From the NCBI GenBank assembly GCA_946482655.1, contig CAMLSA010000023.1, forward strand, positions 1 through 36,180: 36,180 nucleotides of DNA. Direction: 5' to 3'. Positions 33,530 through 36,180 of the stretch are shown here, in pieces; position 1 is the first letter of the stretch, and each line of letters begins with the position of its first letter. The notes beneath the pieces were generated by a model. It had not been told where the DNA came from. It saw only the letters and a list, made by a program, of their open reading frames with translations, and did no database searches. Made by a program: the position numbers and the translations under genes. This DNA comes from an uncultured Sphingomonas sp. (GTDB lineage Bacteria > Pseudomonadota > Alphaproteobacteria > Sphingomonadales > Sphingomonadaceae).

Positions 33530-35458
33530 TTACCGCCGCGGCATCAACAGCTGATCGAGCCAACTTGTCCCCGATCCAACCCGCTCGAGGCGTGGAAAGC
33601 GGTTGCCGCCATAATAGGGGATACCCACCGTCCGGAATTGATCGCCGCGGCGGACGATCAATTCGATCGGCTTGCGGGCCGTGACCGCCGCATCGATACG
33701 GTCCTTCAGGCGGGTGCTGTCGAAGGTCTCGCCGTCAAGCGCGACGAGGATGTCGCCATTGGTCAACCCCGCGTCGAAGGCCGGGCTGTCCCAGATCACC
33801 TGGTCGACGCTGCGGTCGCCATTGTCGACGATCAGCCCGAGCGAATGGCTGAGATCGGTGATCTTGCGCCGCCGTTCCTCCAGTTTCCAATAATTGGTCG
33901 GCTGGTTTGCATAGACGAGACGATAGCCGCTCCTCTCGATCCAGCCCAGCGGGGCGCGCCGCTGCGGCTGATCGAGGCGGCTGCGCAGGAAGCCAGCCCA
34001 GTCATGGGAGGCAAGGCCGTTGAGCGTGCGGACGACGTCATCGAACGTGTAGGAAAGGGTGCCCCAATCCCCGTCGCGCATGCCGAAGAAGGCACCGGCG
34101 AAGTCATCGAGCGATCGCTTGCCGCCGGTCAGCGCGCGGATCTGCATGTCGGTATCGAGCCACAGCAGCAGGCCTTCGTTATAATAGTCCTCCGAGCGCT
34201 GGAGGCTGGTCCAGGGCTGGGGACGGCGTGCGGCGATGATCGGATCGTTGGTGGTATCGATCATCGGCCGCCATTGTCGGCCCGGCCGCGTGTCGAGCGA
34301 CGCCGCGATGATCGCCAGCGCCCCGAGCGTATCGTCGTTCGAGACCAGCCCCGATCGTGCCTGGAGGATGTAACCCCAATATTGGGTCTGTCCCTCATAG
34401 ACCCAGAGCAGCGAATTGCGCATCGGCGTGCTGTAGTCAGGCGTGTAGAGATCCGCCCCGCGCCGGTATTTGCCGTTCCAGCTATGGACATATTCGTGCG
34501 GCAGCAGATTGCGACGCTGGGTCTGCTCGTCCCAGCGTGTGAAATAGCCGGTTGCGACGCCGTTCTCGCTCGACCGTTGATGCTCGAGCCCGATGCCGCC
34601 CAGCCGGTCGCTGATCGACAGCAGAAACTCATAGCGGTCATAATGTTCGGCGCCGAACAGCTTGACCCCCTGTTCGACCAGCCGGCGATGCGCCTGCAAT
34701 TGCGGCTCGGTGGCCTTCAGTTCTTCGGGCCGGTCGGCGGCTATGTTGAGTCGGACCTTGGGGCTGAGCTGGACCTGCCGGAAGTGCCGGCCGGCGAGCA
34801 TCGGGCTGTCCACCAATGTCTCGAAATCGACCGGCCGGAAGGCGATGGTCCCCGTCGCCTTGGGCGCCTGCGGCTCGAGCGCGGTGCCATAGCCCCAGCC
34901 GGCCGGCAGGATCACCGTCGGCGCAACCATGATCTGGCGGGTGAAATGGCCCGCCGGGTAGAAGGCCGTCAGATTCCACTGAAGGCTGAGCATCTCACGG
35001 GTCATCACGACACGGCCCTGCGAGGCGGCGACCGGCGAAACATAATCGAATCTGATGTCGATCGCGCGGGCGCCTTGGGGAACCTCGACCTGGAAGGCAT
35101 AGACGTCGACGGGATCGCGCTTCCAGGAGAGCGGTTGTCCGTTGGCGGATATCACGAGCCCGGCGATGTCGTCGATCGGTCCACGCGGCGCATGGTTGCC
35201 GGGCAGCCATTGCGGATAGAGAAGGTAAAGCCGGCCCGCGCCCGCGACGGGAATGGTCTGGCGCACCCGGAAGATGCCGCGGACGACGTCCGTCGCGTCG
35301 ACCCTCAGATCGATGGTGCCGGGATAGGGAATATCGCGCGCCGCAGGGACATGGCGTTCGATCGGCAGCGGTTGCGGCCGGCTGAGGTCTATCGCGAGAA
35401 CGGACGGAGGGGCGGCCAGCGCAAGCGCGGCGAAAGAAAGCGGGAAGCGAAAACGCAT
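33530..35458 (-). CDS. M61 glycyl-aminopeptidase-like metallopeptidase with PDZ domain
   Basis: An exported zinc peptidase, 642 aa. A signal peptide of about 22 residues (MRFRFPLSFAALALAAPPSVLA) directs it to the periplasm. An N-terminal beta domain (about 45-240) precedes the catalytic domain. The zinc site is HEYVH at 321-325 (H321, E322, H325) with the third ligand E355 in VYEGQTQYWG, as in Sphingomonas glycyl aminopeptidase. A PDZ domain is at about 540-625 (SLGLIVDNGDRSVDQVIWDSPAFDAGLTNGDILVALDG in part). Substrate specificity (Gly/Ala at the N-terminus) is inferred from family members. Confidence 0.94.
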   Translation of the reverse strand: MRFRFPLSFAALALAAPPSVLAIDLSRPQPLPIERHVPAARDIPYPGTIDLRVDATDVVRGIFRVRQTIPVAGAGRLYLLYPQWLPGNHAPRGPIDDIAGLVISANGQPLSWKRDPVDVYAFQVEVPQGARAIDIRFDYVSPVAASQGRVVMTREMLSLQWNLTAFYPAGHFTRQIMVAPTVILPAGWGYGTALEPQAPKATGTIAFRPVDFETLVDSPMLAGRHFRQVQLSPKVRLNIAADRPEELKATEPQLQAHRRLVEQGVKLFGAEHYDRYEFLLSISDRLGGIGLEHQRSSENGVATGYFTRWDEQTQRRNLLPHEYVHSWNGKYRRGADLYTPDYSTPMRNSLLWVYEGQTQYWGYILQARSGLVSNDDTLGALAIIAASLDTRPGRQWRPMIDTTNDPIIAARRPQPWTSLQRSEDYYNEGLLLWLDTDMQIRALTGGKRSLDDFAGAFFGMRDGDWGTLSYTFDDVVRTLNGLASHDWAGFLRSRLDQPQRRAPLGWIERSGYRLVYANQPTNYWKLEERRRKITDLSHSLGLIVDNGDRSVDQVIWDSPAFDAGLTNGDILVALDGETFDSTRLKDRIDAAVTARKPIELIVRRGDQFRTVGIPYYGGNRFPRLERVGSGTSWLDQLLMPRR

Positions 35459-35540
35459 CGAGAGACCAGGTCCGCTATGGTTATGTGCCGAGCATGCCGT
35501 CTAAAGCTGTGTTCGTCACCCCCCCGCCAATCCGGGTCGG

Positions 35541-35755
35541 AGCCGACAGATTGCGCCCTTGAGCGGCATGCGGGGTGTTCGAGGCGGCGCGCCACCTCAA
35601 CTTCACCCGCGCGGTCGAGGAACTGGCGATGACCAGGCGGGCGGTCAGCTGCCAGACGGTTCGGCCAGGTCGGTGTCGCCATCGCGGGCGATTTCAGCCG
35701 CAAGTCGCTCCACCTCGATACGCAGGAGATGTTGGCGCGGATCGTGGTGGAGTAA
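35541..35755 (+). pseudogene. Frameshifted LysR-type regulator remnant
   Basis: In one frame RQIAPLSGMR (35544-35573) gives the start of a GcvA-like LysR protein. After a run of four G at 35572-35575 the match continues one frame over as VFEAARHLNFTRAVEEL and AMTRRAVSCQT to about 35661, i.e. the whole helix-turn-helix. One extra G explains the shift. In a third frame the sequence continues FGQVGVAIAGDFSRKSLHL to EMLARIVVE and a TAA at 35753-35755; I do not recognise this end, which is not a LysR C-terminus. The ligand domain (about 200 residues) is missing. It looks like a deletion-fused, decayed gene. A strong hairpin follows the TAA directly. Confidence 0.7.
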
Positions 35756-35787
35756 AGATCCTCCAAGCACCACGCTTGGCGGGATCT
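35756..35787 (+). terminator. Strong hairpin after the LysR remnant
   Basis: AGATCC (35756-35761) and CCAAGC (35763-35768) pair with GCTTGG (35774-35779) and GGATCT (35782-35787) around ACCAC, with a small internal loop. Twelve pairs start directly after the TAA. It is probably the terminator of the lost gene, and it insulates parC. Confidence 0.5.
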
Positions 35788-35834
35788 GAAAAGGAGACTT
35801 TCCCGTTTGCCCCTTTCCCCGCTAGAGCATCTCG

Positions 35835-36180
35835 ATGACCGATATCGCCGAGCTGCCCGACGACAGCGTCCGCAATACCCCTTTCGACAGCGCGCTATCC
35901 GATCGTTACCTCGTCTATGCCCTGTCAACGATCACGGCACGCTCGCTTCCCGATGTCCGCGACGGGCTGAAGCCGGTCCATAGGCGGTTGCTATGGGCTA
36001 TGCGGCTGCTCCGGCTCGACCCCGCCTCTGGCTACAAGAAATGCGCCCGAGTCGTCGGCGACGTGATCGGCAAATATCATCCGCATGGCGACCAATCGGT
36101 CTATGACGCGATGGTTCGCCTCGCGCAGACCTTCTCGCTGCGCTACCCGCTTGTCGACGGCCAGGGCAATTTCGGCAATG
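35835..36180 (+). CDS. parC: DNA topoisomerase IV subunit A, 5' part
   Basis: Breakage-reunion subunit of topoisomerase IV, which decatenates daughter chromosomes. The frame runs from the ATG at 35835 off the window end (115 residues visible). [35 protein letters not shown] is given in part by residues 22-56 and follows ParC rather than GyrA (ALSTI instead of AMSVI). The quinolone-determining region reads [16 protein letters not shown]87 occupies the place of E. coli ParC S80, and D91 that of E84. The catalytic tyrosine lies beyond the window. No convincing SD precedes the ATG. Confidence 0.95.
   Translation, partial: MTDIAELPDDSVRNTPFDSALSDRYLVYALSTITARSLPDVRDGLKPVHRRLLWAMRLLRLDPASGYKKCARVVGDVIGKYHPHGDQSVYDAMVRLAQTFSLRYPLVDGQGNFGN

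Noticed and set aside
33638..35632. A 664-codon plus-strand frame opposite the M61 peptidase
   Set aside because: Antisense shadow of a GC-rich gene; the M61 frame has signal peptide, HEYVH and PDZ.

Overview
The window is GC-rich DNA from an alphaproteobacterium, most likely a sphingomonad (Sphingomonadales). The evidence is a ChpT phosphotransferase beside a che operon, a CtrA-type site, the fabD-fabG-acpP-fabF-mltG order, a tandem-CheW CheA, M61 peptidase and POT families typical of sphingomonads, and a ParC of alphaproteobacterial type. It reads as chromosomal housekeeping sequence. I see no prophage, insertion sequence, CRISPR array, integrase or tRNA.

Layout. 1-5774 (+): 3' end of chpT, then cheA-cheW-cheY-cheB-cheR, with a CtrA-box-like site between chpT and cheA. 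5840-7580 (+): a cytoplasmic AmpD-type amidase, RNase P RNA and msrA. 7615-9566 (-): nitroreductase, small GntR regulator and Sua5-type tRNA t6A enzyme. 9704-14167 (+): a peptide (POT) transporter overlapping a lipoprotein amidohydrolase, which overlaps an amidohydrolase paralogue that has lost its metal ligands. 14252-16388 (+): glmM and thiD. 16393-17360: a divergent Rrf2/NsrR-like regulator and single-domain globin sharing an NsrR-like palindrome. 17447-18738 (-): rpsF-rpsR-rplI. 19039-23526 (+): fabD-fabG-acpP-fabF-mltG. 23602-26237 (-): MarR regulator, NlpC/P60 protein, argC and a small four-helix membrane protein. 26368-30548 (-): kup, two hotdog thioesterases and leucyl aminopeptidase. 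30873-33473 (+): purC, an alpha/beta-hydrolase-fold protein without its nucleophile, and a ferredoxin-NADP reductase. 33530-35458 (-): M61 peptidase. 35541-35755: a frameshifted LysR-type remnant. 35835-end (+): 5' part of parC.

Links between genes. The che genes form a complete signalling core (kinase, adaptor, response regulator, methylesterase, methyltransferase) without receptors. ChpT is the phosphotransferase that feeds CtrA, so a CtrA site in front of cheA would tie motility to the cell cycle. The globin/regulator pair looks like a small nitric-oxide response module. The transporter-amidohydrolase trio looks like peptide or amide scavenging. The most interesting non-coding signals are the CtrA-like box, the NsrR-like palindrome, a hairpin that pairs with the ribosome binding site of the small membrane protein, a long hairpin between acpP and fabF, and three direct repeats ahead of the nucleophile-less hydrolase. 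No wholly new multi-gene system is evident. The best candidates for new biology are the active/inactive amidohydrolase pair, the degenerate receiver on CheA, and the SD-sequestering leader.
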